Origin: JBDZVM01 sp040255675
Lineage (GTDB): Bacteria > Actinomycetota > Actinomycetes > Acidothermales > Acidothermaceae
Reading direction: 5' to 3'
Assembly: GCA_040255675.1 (NCBI GenBank)
Contig: JBDZVM010000039.1
Coordinates: 1-37,434 of the forward strand
Length of the DNA: 37,434 bases
The notes beneath the pieces were generated by a model. It was given only the letters and a program-made list of their open reading frames with translations, did not search any database and was not told the DNA's origin. The position numbers and the translations under genes are program-made. This document shows positions 17,656-25,044 of the stretch, in pieces (the stretch's first letter is position 1; every line of letters begins with the position of its first letter).

Positions 17656-17759
17656 GCTTGCCCATTCGTCACAGCGTCGTCAGCCGAGTGATCGCTCTCG
17701 CCATCGAGGATCTCAGCATCGAGAATGTCAAATATGTCGAGGTCATTTCCAGAATCCAC
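17652..17759 (-). other. Possible 35-aa acidic peptide ORF
   Basis: On the minus strand a GTG at 17759 opens a 35-codon frame ending in TAA at 17652. The peptide is very acidic (DSGNDLDIFDILDAEILDGE, then SDHSADDAVTNGQA). It overlaps the 3' end of tetR by 4 bp. The DLDIxDxLDAEIL pattern resembles RiPP leader peptides, but no cysteine-rich core and no modifying enzyme is seen. It may equally be a decayed gene end. No ribosome site is obvious. Confidence 0.2.
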
Positions 17760-17838
17760 ATCGGCGGCGAAGTCCCCACGGCGTGACAGCGCTCACTGAA
17801 CTCAAGGAAATCTCGAAGCCGCCGCTCAATGACGCGAG

Positions 17839-18285
17839 CTACTGACCGTGAGCGGATAGCCGGCCCCAGATTTCGGCGAGGCGACGAAGGTCGTCGTCGT
17901 CGAGACGGTCGAAAAAGAGCGTCCGAAGATCACGGTGGTGCTGGCTCCACGCCTTCCGCAAAAGCGCGCGTCCCTGGCTTGTGAGGGTCGCATTGAAGCC
18001 GCGACCGTCGACAACTGAGCGCTGTCGCTCAATCAGCCCCCGCCTTTCGAGGCGGTCGGCGAGCCGGGTGAAGCCGCCGGTCGACATCAGCCGGCGCTCA
18101 GCGAGGTCGGACATCCGCATCCCCTTCGGGCCGGCCTCGCCAAGCAGGGCGAGCACGCTGTACTCAGCCATGCTCACGCCCAACGGGGCGAGCCCGGCCT
18201 CGATCGATCGCCAGATGCGGTCGTGGGCAAGCAAGAACCCTCGCCACGCCTCGTCTTCGATCGGTCTCAACCGCTCGGTCGCCAT
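17839..18285 (-). CDS. MarR-family transcriptional regulator
   Basis: The 148-aa protein has the MarR winged helix: SMAEYSVLALLGEAG, then MSDLAERRLMSTGGFTRLAD with the recognition helix, and the wing RQRSVVDGRGFNATLTSQG. It is divergent from the LLM monooxygenase/FMN reductase operon, with a palindrome between them, so it probably represses that operon and perhaps itself. The ATG at 18285 lacks a strong Shine-Dalgarno sequence. No redox-sensing cysteine is present. Confidence 0.88.
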   Translation of the reverse strand: MATERLRPIEDEAWRGFLLAHDRIWRSIEAGLAPLGVSMAEYSVLALLGEAGPKGMRMSDLAERRLMSTGGFTRLADRLERRGLIERQRSVVDGRGFNATLTSQGRALLRKAWSQHHRDLRTLFFDRLDDDDLRRLAEIWGRLSAHGQ

Positions 18286-18320
18286 GACGGCACTGTATCG
18301 GGAATAGCGCTCCCCGATCC

Positions 18321-18348
18321 GTAGTTAGTTGTCTGTGCAGCTAACTAC
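18321..18348. promoter_or_regulatory. Palindrome between marR and the LLM operon, probable MarR operator
   Basis: GTAGTTAGTT (18321-18330) and AGCTAACTAC (18339-18348) form an inverted repeat with 9 of 10 matching positions and an 8-bp spacer. It lies 20 bp before the LLM start and 36 bp before the marR start, in the only intergenic space between these divergent genes. Confidence 0.7.
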
Positions 18349-18368
18349 ACCGGGAAGAGGCGACAATC

Positions 18369-19430
18369 ATGAGCTTCGAGATTGGGATCATGACCTTCGG
18401 CGAGGTGACCGCGGATCCCGTCAGCGGAAAGACGCCCTCACCCCGGCAGCGGGCTCGCGACACGATCGAGCAAGCGAAAGTGGCCGACGAGGCCGGCCTG
18501 GACATCTTCGGTGTCGGAGAACACCACCGCTCGGACTTCGTCGGCTCCGCCCCCACGATCCTGCTGGCGGCCGCCGCTGAGGCGACCAAGAACATCCGCC
18601 TGACCAGTGCGGTCACCGTGCTCAGCTCGGAAGACCCGGTCCGAGTGTGGGAGCAGTTCGCAACGATCGACCTGCTGTCAAAAGGCCGCGCGGAGATCAT
18701 CGCGGGCCGCGGCTCGTATACGGAGTCGTTCCCGCTGTTCGGCTACGACCTGCAGGACTACTCCGACCTGTTCAGAGAGAAGCTCGACCTGCTGCTGGCG
18801 ATCCGCGACCGTAATCCGCTCACCTGGTCGGGTCGGCTGCGCGCTCCACTGGTCGACGCCGACATCGCGCCACGCGCCGACGGCGAGTCGATCCCCATCT
18901 GGGTCGGCGTCGGAGGGTCACCCGCTTCTGCGATCAGCACCGGGAGGCTCGGCCTGCCGATGGCGCTGGCCCTGCTGCTCGGGCCCCTGACGTTCCACAC
19001 CCCAACGGTCCAGCTCTACCGCGAGTCGGCCGAGGCGGCCGGCCACGACGCCGGTTCCTTGCCAATCAGCATCAACGCGCACGGCTACGTCGGCGCTACC
19101 AGCCAAAGTGCCCGCGACGTCATGTATCCGTACTTCGCGAAGGGCATGGCGGAGAACAACCACCAGCGGGGCCACGGGATGTTGATTCCGCGGCCCGCGT
19201 TCGACGCGCAGTCGTCGCCGCGCGCCGGGCTCCTGGTCGGCAGCCCTCAGGAGGTCATCGACAAGATGCTCGCGTACCACGAGCTGTATGGCATCAACCG
19301 GGCGATCATCCAGATGGGCTTCGGCGGCATGCCGCAGAAGGAGCACCTGGCTGCGATCGAACGGCTAGGCGGCGAGGTCGCTCCCGTCATCCGGCGTGAG
19401 ATCGCGTCACGCGAACGGAGGGTCGCATGA
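18369..19430 (+). CDS. Luciferase-like FMN-dependent monooxygenase (LLM, CE1758-type)
   Basis: The 353-aa protein matches bacterial luciferase-like flavin oxidoreductases, TIM-barrel enzymes that use reduced FMN and O2. Family stretches include ADEAGLDIFGVGEHHRSDFV, NIRLTSAVTVLSSEDPVRVW, AEIIAGRGSYTESFPLFGYD and IPIWVGVGGSP. Pairing with a dedicated FMN reductase marks it as the CE1758-like LLM subfamily named from Corynebacterium. The substrate is unknown. The ATG at 18369 follows GGGAAGAGG. It overlaps the reductase gene by 4 bp (ATGA) and is probably repressed by the divergent MarR. Confidence 0.9.
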   Translation: MSFEIGIMTFGEVTADPVSGKTPSPRQRARDTIEQAKVADEAGLDIFGVGEHHRSDFVGSAPTILLAAAAEATKNIRLTSAVTVLSSEDPVRVWEQFATIDLLSKGRAEIIAGRGSYTESFPLFGYDLQDYSDLFREKLDLLLAIRDRNPLTWSGRLRAPLVDADIAPRADGESIPIWVGVGGSPASAISTGRLGLPMALALLLGPLTFHTPTVQLYRESAEAAGHDAGSLPISINAHGYVGATSQSARDVMYPYFAKGMAENNHQRGHGMLIPRPAFDAQSSPRAGLLVGSPQEVIDKMLAYHELYGINRAIIQMGFGGMPQKEHLAAIERLGGEVAPVIRREIASRERRVA

Positions 19431-20113
19431 CGACGACCCTGGCCGAATCAGAGAGGACCGCCACGCCGGCGCGAGTTGTCGTCGTCAACGGCAGCCCGAA
19501 CCGAGCCTCCAAGACCATGGGTCTGGTCAGCGTCATCCTCGACACGCTGCGGACGATGACGCCCGTTGACGCCACGCAGATCGACGTCTATCACCTCGGC
19601 GCAGGCTTCACCGGCGCCACCGAGCGCGACGAAGTCACAGCGGAGATCGAGGCCACGCTGCAGCGCGCCGAACATGCGGATCTGCTCATCGCGGCGACGC
19701 CGGTCTATCGGGCGTCGTATCCGGGCATGTTCAAGCACTTCTTCGACCTGGTGGACCAGTACGCCCTCGCCAACAAGCCCGTTCTGGTGGCCGCCACTGG
19801 CGGCAGCGACCACCATGCGCTGGTGCTGGAGTACGCGCTGCGCCCGATGTTCGGCTTCTTCCAGGCGTTGACACTGCCTGTCGCGATCTTTGCCTCAGCG
19901 GGCGACTTCGACGGCGCCACGCTGCTCAACCCCCGCGTCTACGGGCGCATCGAGATGGCGCTCACCGACGTCATCGACATCCTGCGGGCTCGGGTGGCCG
20001 CCCGCGAAAGCGCTAGTGTTCCACTCGCGTCGCCGCCCCTCTTTCCGGACGCCGCCTTGCGGGCGCCAGCTGCTCGTTCGCGCGCCGATGCCGTGTCAAG
20101 ATGGCCGGCGTGA
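19427..20113 (+). CDS. LLM-partnered FMN reductase (CE1759-type)
   Basis: The 228-aa NADPH-dependent FMN reductase supplies reduced FMN to the upstream monooxygenase. The flavodoxin-like fold shows VVVVNGSPNRASKTM (phosphate loop), LLIAATPVYRASYPGMFKHF (flavin loop) and VLVAATGGSDHHALVLEYAL. The ATGA overlap with the LLM gene indicates translational coupling. The last 30 residues are Ala/Pro/Arg-rich and probably disordered. Its end overlaps the start of the YdeI-like gene by 13 bp. Confidence 0.9.
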   Translation: MTTTLAESERTATPARVVVVNGSPNRASKTMGLVSVILDTLRTMTPVDATQIDVYHLGAGFTGATERDEVTAEIEATLQRAEHADLLIAATPVYRASYPGMFKHFFDLVDQYALANKPVLVAATGGSDHHALVLEYALRPMFGFFQALTLPVAIFASAGDFDGATLLNPRVYGRIEMALTDVIDILRARVAARESASVPLASPPLFPDAALRAPAARSRADAVSRWPA

Positions 20114-20661
20114 GTGAACACGCGAAGACGCCGACGATTCGGTTCGAGGCCACGCCCTACGCCATCGACGAAGTGATAATCATCCGCCTTCCCGAGGAGG
20201 CGAGCCAGCGGCTGCCTTCTCGCGGCCAGGTGGCAGCGCGCGGCTCGATCAACGGCGTCGAATTCTCAACCGTGGTGGAGCCGGACGGCGAGAGAGGCCA
20301 CTGGATCAAGGTCGACCATGCTGTGCGGCGATCCGGGGGTGTCGCGGCCGGCGAGGCCGTGAAGGTGGCTATCGAAGCCACCCGCGAATGGCCGGAGCCC
20401 CAGGTGCCGGCTGACCTGGCGGCCGCGCTCGCGGCTGCGCCCGACGCGATTCGCGAAATGTGGCTCGACATCACGCCGATGGCGCGGTGGGAATGGGTCC
20501 GCTGGGTCAACGCGACCGCGAATCCGGCCACTCGGCAGCGGCGCGTCGACGTCACGATTTCCAAAATAAAAAACGGCAAGCGGCGTCCGTGCTGTTTTGA
20601 CCTGTCCGCATGCACAGACCCCACGGTTTCCCGCAACGGCAAGCTTCGCGACCAGAGCTGA
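20101..20661 (+). CDS. DUF1905/YdeI-like protein
   Basis: The 186-aa product has an N-terminal DUF1905-like beta-rich domain (about residues 10-95: TIRFEATPYAIDEVIIIRLP, SRGQVAARGSINGVEFST) and a C-terminal YdeI/OmpD-associated helical part (about 100-180: DLAAALAAAPDAIREMW, MARWEWVRWVNATANPATRQ, NGKRRPCCFDLSACTDPTVS). Proteins of this kind have been linked to bacteriocin or stress tolerance without a known reaction. It overlaps the FMN reductase end and is probably the third gene of the LLM operon. Everything downstream changes in character, so this marks the last ordinary gene before the accessory region. Confidence 0.8.
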   Translation: MAGVSEHAKTPTIRFEATPYAIDEVIIIRLPEEASQRLPSRGQVAARGSINGVEFSTVVEPDGERGHWIKVDHAVRRSGGVAAGEAVKVAIEATREWPEPQVPADLAAALAAAPDAIREMWLDITPMARWEWVRWVNATANPATRQRRVDVTISKIKNGKRRPCCFDLSACTDPTVSRNGKLRDQS

Positions 20662-20786
20662 AGCGGGTGCGCGGATTCAAGCAACTGACTCGACGCGGCG
20701 TGCGTACGCGCCCATGCCACGAGCAACGGTCGCTGCTGCTAAAAACGCGGGCCAAGCCCAGCGCGCTCAGCGTGGTGAAAACCGAG

Positions 20787-20966
20787 CCGACGTCGCCCAC
20801 GAGCGTTAGCCCATGTCGTGGCGAGCGCAGAATTCGCAACGCACGTCGCGACTGAACTCGACGCGCCTGGTTGGAACAAACGAGGCTCAGTCGCCAAGAA
20901 TGGGGTCTTGGCACCTATTTTCCGTGAGCTGTTGGAGCGCTTTCACCAAGACGTAGTGGGATGTTG
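20787..20966 (+). pseudogene. Relic of an hsdR 3' end (copy A)
   Basis: The translation EFATHVATELDAPGWNK matches the end of the broken hsdR at 27302-27352 (QFAAHVAAELDTPGLN). The similarity continues past the stop into downstream non-coding DNA: GAGCTGTTGGAGC then TTTCACCAAGAC here, against GAACTGTTGGAGC then TTTCACTAAGAC there, and GTAGTGG.ATGTT in both. The copies are clearly diverged. The stop codon TAA of copy B reads AAA here. No upstream hsdR sequence is recognised before 20787. Confidence 0.6.
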
Positions 20967-21313
20967 GTGAAATAAACCGGGCCGTGACGACGGCGAGGAA
21001 TCGCTACCCGGCAAGGAAAACGCCTGCGTCGACCGGCCAACCAGCGTCCAAGATCAGCTTCGTGCACACGTGTACCTTGATCGTTGCACACGCCCACTCG
21101 GCAGCTTCCAAACCGCCCGGTAAAGAGGCCACCGGAGGGAGGCGACCGTGTGCGGAAAATCCACTGCGGCCGGCGCATCGCCGACTTCGCGTAGGCGGCA
21201 GCGTCCGCACCGGCCGCGCGGCGACCCTGCCAATGAGCGAATGAGCAACAACGGGCGCTGTAGAGCGATCGCTCGGCGGTGTCGGGCTGTCTCTCGCGGG
21301 GTCCCCGCGCGTT
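20967..21313. other. Non-coding or decayed DNA
   Basis: I find no convincing gene in this 347-bp stretch between the hsdR relic and the Cap15-like gene. Short open frames on both strands are arginine-rich or lack a start. One minus-strand frame near 21004-21110 (ACATIKVHVCTKLILDAGW) reads naturally but is too short to assign. Confidence 0.4.
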
Positions 21314-21946
21314 CTACCTCAAGCAGTGCCGGCGGGCCGCGGCGAAGGACTCGTGTCCGGTCGTCCGGTCGTAAAGACGCAGTGTCATGTCACCCTTGGT
21401 GTATCGGTCGGTGAAGTAGTAGCCGCTGATCTCGGTGGGCCGAGATGTCGTCGGGTCGAACTGGCAGGTGCCGAAGTGACGCTCGCTGCGGTGCTGGACC
21501 TCTTGTTTGGGCAGATTCTCGTAGGTAAATACGAGGCCTTCCGGCATGCCGAGCGTCGCGGGCTGCCAGAAGTGAGTGCGCGAGTTGCTCGTGCTCTCGG
21601 CGGTGTACTGACGGACTGCGATCCCCCAGAACGACTGGCGAATAACGACGTACGCCTCGATAGGCCCCCTGCTACCGCCCTCGGGGATGTGGCTTTCCAC
21701 CGTTGGCTGGAGTTCCGTCACCCATGTTCCTTCCAGCCACGGCCGCTTCACGAACTGCCGGACGCCGGGCGCCCTCCAAAACCACGTGTCCCAGAGGCTG
21801 AGCCCGACACCTGCGGCGACCGGAAGGAACGCGAGAAGTTTCTTGACGCCGGTGTCGAGGTGCACCCCCGCGAGGAACATGGCGATCGTGTAGACGCCGC
21901 CGACTGCTGTGGCGGTGATCCGGACAGCGAATGTGGGCCTGCCCAT
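21314..21946 (-). CDS. cap15: CBASS effector, Cap15-like (two TM helices plus beta-barrel)
   Basis: The 210-aa protein has two membrane segments (about residues 8-28 and 36-54) and then a beta-rich domain (about 68-205) beginning RPWLEGTWVTELQP. This is the layout of Cap15, a CBASS effector whose C-terminal barrel binds a cyclic dinucleotide and whose membrane part then disrupts the inner membrane to stop phage growth. The barrel shows alternating strands such as AYVVIRQSFWGIAVRQYTAE and GLVFTYENLP. The ATG at 21946 shares one base with the stop of the CD-NTase gene (TGATG), so the two are coupled; the longer frame to 22054 reads inside the CD-NTase gene. Assignment rests on topology and context, not on a database match. 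Confidence 0.7.
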   Translation of the reverse strand: MGRPTFAVRITATAVGGVYTIAMFLAGVHLDTGVKKLLAFLPVAAGVGLSLWDTWFWRAPGVRQFVKRPWLEGTWVTELQPTVESHIPEGGSRGPIEAYVVIRQSFWGIAVRQYTAESTSNSRTHFWQPATLGMPEGLVFTYENLPKQEVQHRSERHFGTCQFDPTTSRPTEISGYYFTDRYTKGDMTLRLYDRTTGHESFAAARRHCLR

Positions 21947-22830
21947 CAGTAGTCCAGTAGTTGCCACGTGCGAAGAATCAGTTCCTTTGCCTGCGCGGCG
22001 GTCCATTTCTTGTCGCCCCGGAACAGCCACTTCAAGCCGTTGGGCTCCACCCATTCCATGTAGTCGTTTCTGTCAAGTCCGAGGTACAGGAAACGCAGGG
22101 TCTCCTGGAAACCGTAGTCGAGCGATCCGCCTCTCAAGGTGTCGTTCGGAACGTTGTAGGCGAGGCACTCCATCAGGTATGACGGCAGGGCCGACAGCAA
22201 GTCGTTCTTCACGAGATGGTTCTCCGCGTGCTTCAGAGCCCGCGCATACCATTTGTATCGCCGGCTGCTCGCGTTGTTCTTCGCTATACCGTTGGCAAGT
22301 TGTTGCGCTGGCCAGTTCACGATCTTCGATCCGGCGGACGGCCACACGCAGCTGCCCTTCGCCTTGCTGTATCTCATGTAGCGGTAGTACTCAAAGGACG
22401 GCACGACGTCGATGCTTGGGCGACTTCCCGCTACCTCATCCACCCTGAGGGCGATCTTGCCGTTCGTCACGTGACCTGCTCCAAAGGCGTTAGTGAGCGC
22501 AAGCGTCACCTCGGAGCGCCACTTGCCCGGCAACCAGATTCCTGTGTACGGGCTGGAGGGCGGCGGTGTCACCCCGTCGTCAGCTTCGGAGTACATGCAC
22601 TCCTGATTCTCGATGACGACATCCACGTCGCTATCGCGTCGCACATTGGTGTTGTTGGCATACGAGCCTTTGACGTAGATCGCGATCGAGACGCCGCTGA
22701 ACGCGTCGTGTTTCTTCACCGCGTCCTGCACCATCCGGCAAGCTCGATCCTGCTGGTCTTGCTCGTTATCGCTGGACGGCTTGATCCAGCTTGAGAGCAG
22801 CGTCTCCCGCTGCTCGCGCGTCATCGCCAT
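21946..22830 (-). CDS. CBASS cyclic-oligonucleotide synthase (CD-NTase)
   Basis: The 294-aa protein has the CD-NTase active site: KGSYANNTNV (G55-S56) followed by RRDSDVDVVIE with metal ligands D68 and D70, and the third acid D141 in RPSIDVVPSF. It joins nucleotides into a cyclic signal after phage infection. The GSYANNTNVR.DSDVD pattern suggests a clade that is often paired with Cap15, but I cannot set the clade or product from sequence alone. No Cap2/Cap3, HORMA or TRIP13 genes are adjacent, so this is a minimal type I CBASS. GGGAGGACATCC precedes the ATG at 22830. A small Cys-rich frame overlaps its start by 10 bp. Confidence 0.9.
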   Translation of the reverse strand: MAMTREQRETLLSSWIKPSSDNEQDQQDRACRMVQDAVKKHDAFSGVSIAIYVKGSYANNTNVRRDSDVDVVIENQECMYSEADDGVTPPPSSPYTGIWLPGKWRSEVTLALTNAFGAGHVTNGKIALRVDEVAGSRPSIDVVPSFEYYRYMRYSKAKGSCVWPSAGSKIVNWPAQQLANGIAKNNASSRRYKWYARALKHAENHLVKNDLLSALPSYLMECLAYNVPNDTLRGGSLDYGFQETLRFLYLGLDRNDYMEWVEPNGLKWLFRGDKKWTAAQAKELILRTWQLLDY

Positions 22831-23060
22831 GGATGTCCTCCCGCCTTCGGACGGAGACTAGTCTCGGGGTCCGACACCTTTGGCGGTGCGTACATCTGGC
22901 AACCGCACGGACACGCGGGCGTTGGTCGCAGGCGACGCCACCCGTCGTCAGCGGCGGCGAACCGCGGCACCGGCGTTGGCGCTTCGGGTAACGGCAATAC
23001 CACGGCGTCCCGATCGCAGAATACTCGCTTGACGATGGAATCCGGACCGTCGGGACACAA
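22821..23060 (-). CDS. Possible Cys-rich small protein coupled to the CD-NTase
   Basis: A TTG at 23060 opens a 79-aa frame that ends inside the CD-NTase start, a 10-bp overlap. It begins MCPDGPDSIVKRVFCDRD and later has ACPCGCQMY, giving five to six cysteines that could hold zinc. Third codon positions are GC-rich, as in real genes here. No clear ribosome site is seen, so the start is uncertain; the open frame continues upstream to 23141 through a hairpin. I do not recognise a family. It could be an uncharacterised CBASS accessory gene or chance. Confidence 0.4.
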   Translation of the reverse strand: MCPDGPDSIVKRVFCDRDAVVLPLPEAPTPVPRFAAADDGWRRLRPTPACPCGCQMYAPPKVSDPETSLRPKAGGHPWR

Positions 23061-23088
23061 GCGTCTGACGACAAGAAAGGCTATTCGC

Positions 23089-23120
23089 GCCCTTCGGCCT
23101 TTGTGGACCGGCCGAAGGGC
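23089..23120. repeat. Perfect 11-bp inverted repeat (hairpin)
   Basis: GCCCTTCGGCC (23089-23099) and GGCCGAAGGGC (23110-23120) are separated by 10 bp. The stem is strong but no T-tract follows on either strand. It lies in the region between the leftward CBASS genes and the rightward 268-aa gene, so it could be an operator or a leader hairpin, and is less likely to be a terminator. Confidence 0.6.
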
Positions 23121-23207
23121 GGCACATGACGCCGCGCCCACGACGGGTCAAGCGCAGGACTTTCGCAACCCGCGGCTGGCTGCACGCCGCTACGGCACAC
23201 TAGGCGG

Positions 23208-24014
23208 GTGATCACACCACTCGAGCGAGACTGGCTCACGTACGCGCGTGAATTACTCACTGACCTACCGCACCGACAGGCATGCGAAGACGCCGGCGGG
23301 TCACCCGAGCATCCGGGTGTAGACGCCACCGACCTGCGCTGGCCCGGGTATCTCGGCGAGGACGTCAAACGTCACATCGCTGTTCTGGTGGTCAGCAACG
23401 TGCACCGCAACTTTGCATCCGGAACCATCGGCGTTGCAGACAAGGACCGGCTGGTGGAGGTCACCAGACGATGGCGCGACCGCATGGTCAGCGACGAAAC
23501 CTACCTGCGCTCAACACGCGACGTCTACCTTGCCGGGTTCGCCGGCTGGCGGGTGGGAGTGCACATCAGCTACGCCGTTGCCAAACTCGGCCTGTCGTTG
23601 CGAGGCATTGCCTACACCAACGCCGCACGCTGCCAATTTCCGGAGATTTTCCCACGTCTGCCGCATCCGGGGAGAACGAAGGCAGCCTTGCAAAGGCTGT
23701 GCCTGCAACGATTTCCGCTGTCGCGGCTGACCTCAATGCTCAACCCACGGCTCATCATCTACACCTCGACGGTCGCCTACGACAGCGCGGCGGTTATCCA
23801 CGACGCCTTGGAGTGGCCCACGGTCGGCATGCACCAGCTCTACGGCACGCTCACACGGCCGTTGCGCATCGGGCGTGAAACGCTGCCGACCGGAACCTGC
23901 CGCGCGATATGGACCCGCTGGCTTGCCGAACGCCTTCCACCCGTCACGCGCGACGGACCCCTCGGTACAGCAGGCCAGGTCGCGGGCAACGCGGCACCAA
24001 CCATCGACACGTAG
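23208..24014 (+). CDS. Protein of unknown function (268 aa)
   Basis: The protein starts at a GTG at 23208 and has no membrane segment or signal peptide. Notable stretches are WPGYLGEDVKRHIAVLVVSN, VHRNF, RGIAYTNAARCQFPE and MLNPRLIIYTSTVAYDSAAV. The spacing of a glycine-rich first loop, a YTN.A.C segment and a later NPRLIIYTS strand is faintly like the uracil-DNA glycosylase superfamily, where a loop, a TN..KC.P segment and a PK.VV.LG strand follow each other. This is only a suggestion; the usual catalytic motifs are not clear. It is divergent from the CBASS and lies in a region rich in defence genes. Confidence 0.6.
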   Translation: MITPLERDWLTYARELLTDLPHRQACEDAGGSPEHPGVDATDLRWPGYLGEDVKRHIAVLVVSNVHRNFASGTIGVADKDRLVEVTRRWRDRMVSDETYLRSTRDVYLAGFAGWRVGVHISYAVAKLGLSLRGIAYTNAARCQFPEIFPRLPHPGRTKAALQRLCLQRFPLSRLTSMLNPRLIIYTSTVAYDSAAVIHDALEWPTVGMHQLYGTLTRPLRIGRETLPTGTCRAIWTRWLAERLPPVTRDGPLGTAGQVAGNAAPTIDT

Positions 24015-24236
24015 GGTCGGCCGGGAGCCGAGGGACTCAATGCGGCGTGCAGATGTCGCTCTTTCCAGACCTTCGAACCGAGTGCCCCAAAGTACGCCAC
24101 GTCTCCGGCCGAGCGTCGAACGTCCCAACCGTCCACCACGGCCTTGGAACGCGGAATCCGATTCGGCAAAGTCCCCGCGCTTCGTGCCACTCTGCGACCG
24201 ATGATTGTCAGTTGACTGAAGTATTCTGCGAGTCTA

Positions 24237-24569
24237 TTACCGTCTCGGTGTCTCGGAGACGGTGTCTTCAGCAGTTGCCTCGATTGCCGCTGTGATGGCA
24301 TCAATCGCAATGATCAGGCTGAGGCAGGTTCGCTCGAAAATTTCAGCGGGGGTGCGGGCATCGCCGGCGAAGGTGGCGAACGCCTCGTTGACGGATCCGC
24401 TCGTATAGTGGGCGAATCCTCCCATGGAACGTACCTTCTGGAGTTCTCGCAGCGGCCGTACTGCATCAACGGGCCCGCGAAGCTCGCTGACGTACTGCTG
24501 TAACAGCGCAAGGCTCTTGGTGTCCTTCGTCGGCTCTGCGGCCAGCGCGCATGGGTTACTCGTAGACAC
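24237..24569 (-). CDS. Hypothetical protein, possibly a truncated remnant
   Basis: The 110-aa frame from a GTG at 24569 is mostly helical. The stretch PLRELQKVRSMGGFAHYTSG resembles helical HEPN-like or Apea-type C-termini in which an R-x(4-5)-H pattern is seen, and EIFERTCLSLIIAIDAITAA looks like a packing helix. The reading frame stays open upstream of the start without another start codon, so the gene may have lost its 5' part. I do not recognise a family. Confidence 0.45.
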   Translation of the reverse strand: MSTSNPCALAAEPTKDTKSLALLQQYVSELRGPVDAVRPLRELQKVRSMGGFAHYTSGSVNEAFATFAGDARTPAEIFERTCLSLIIAIDAITAAIEATAEDTVSETPRR

Positions 24570-24586
24570 CGGAGAATCCCATGTGA

Positions 24587-24802
24587 ATGGCCAATCCGAG
24601 AAACGAACTAGGCTTGCCGAAAGCCAACTCGGGCCAGCTGCTCATGCGAGGTCGAGTGCTCAATATGGACGGGGTGACGAAATGCGACGTTCTGCCGATC
24701 GCCGACGACGGTGTCGAGGGGAGCGCTCCCGAGTGGGTATTCCCCGATCCCGAGACACAACTCGAAATCCGCTGGACGATTCCCCTGGTGCCGCGATGGT
24801 AG
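24587..24802 (+). CDS. Small protein of unknown function (71 aa)
   Basis: The ATG at 24587 follows GGAGAATCCC by about 8-9 bp. The peptide (MANPRNELGLPKANSGQLLM, later EWVFPDPETQLEIRW) has ordinary composition with no membrane segment. Its last 7 bp overlap the start of the next gene. I find no family. Its place just before a toxin-immunity remnant suggests part of a decayed polymorphic-toxin locus. Confidence 0.4.
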   Translation: MANPRNELGLPKANSGQLLMRGRVLNMDGVTKCDVLPIADDGVEGSAPEWVFPDPETQLEIRWTIPLVPRW

Positions 24803-25044
24803 ACGAGCAGGGAATGGGCCGCTTCGCCCGCGAAGACGTGTGGCAAGTTCTGCACGGATTCGGCGTGACGACCGCATCGCGAGCGACCACCACGGATGCA
24901 ACCGAGGAAGTTATCTTGCTCCCGAAAGATCAACTCGCTGCTGTGGATGTCCGCGCCCTAACGCTCGCCCTAACGCGAGTGCTGCCTCACATGAAGGTCT
25001 GGGTGGTTGAGGAGCATCCCCGCTGGAAGTCCGAACCCTTGTGA
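24796..25044 (+). CDS. Small protein of unknown function (82 aa), possible orphan immunity protein
   Basis: The ATG at 24796 overlaps the stop of the preceding small gene, so the two are coupled. The second half (EEVILLPKDQLAAVDVRALT, then LALTRVLPHMKVWVVEEHPR) has alternating strand and helix that could form a small alpha/beta immunity-type fold. The frame is open further upstream but that part is arginine/serine-rich and unlikely to be translated. Its end overlaps the deaminase-like frame. Confidence 0.45.
   Translation: MVDEQGMGRFAREDVWQVLHGFGVTTASRATTTDATEEVILLPKDQLAAVDVRALTLALTRVLPHMKVWVVEEHPRWKSEPL

Noticed and set aside
24424..24795. N-terminal part of a 206-aa plus-strand frame
   Set aside because: Serine/arginine-rich and overlaps two other likely coding frames; only the part after 24796 looks coding.
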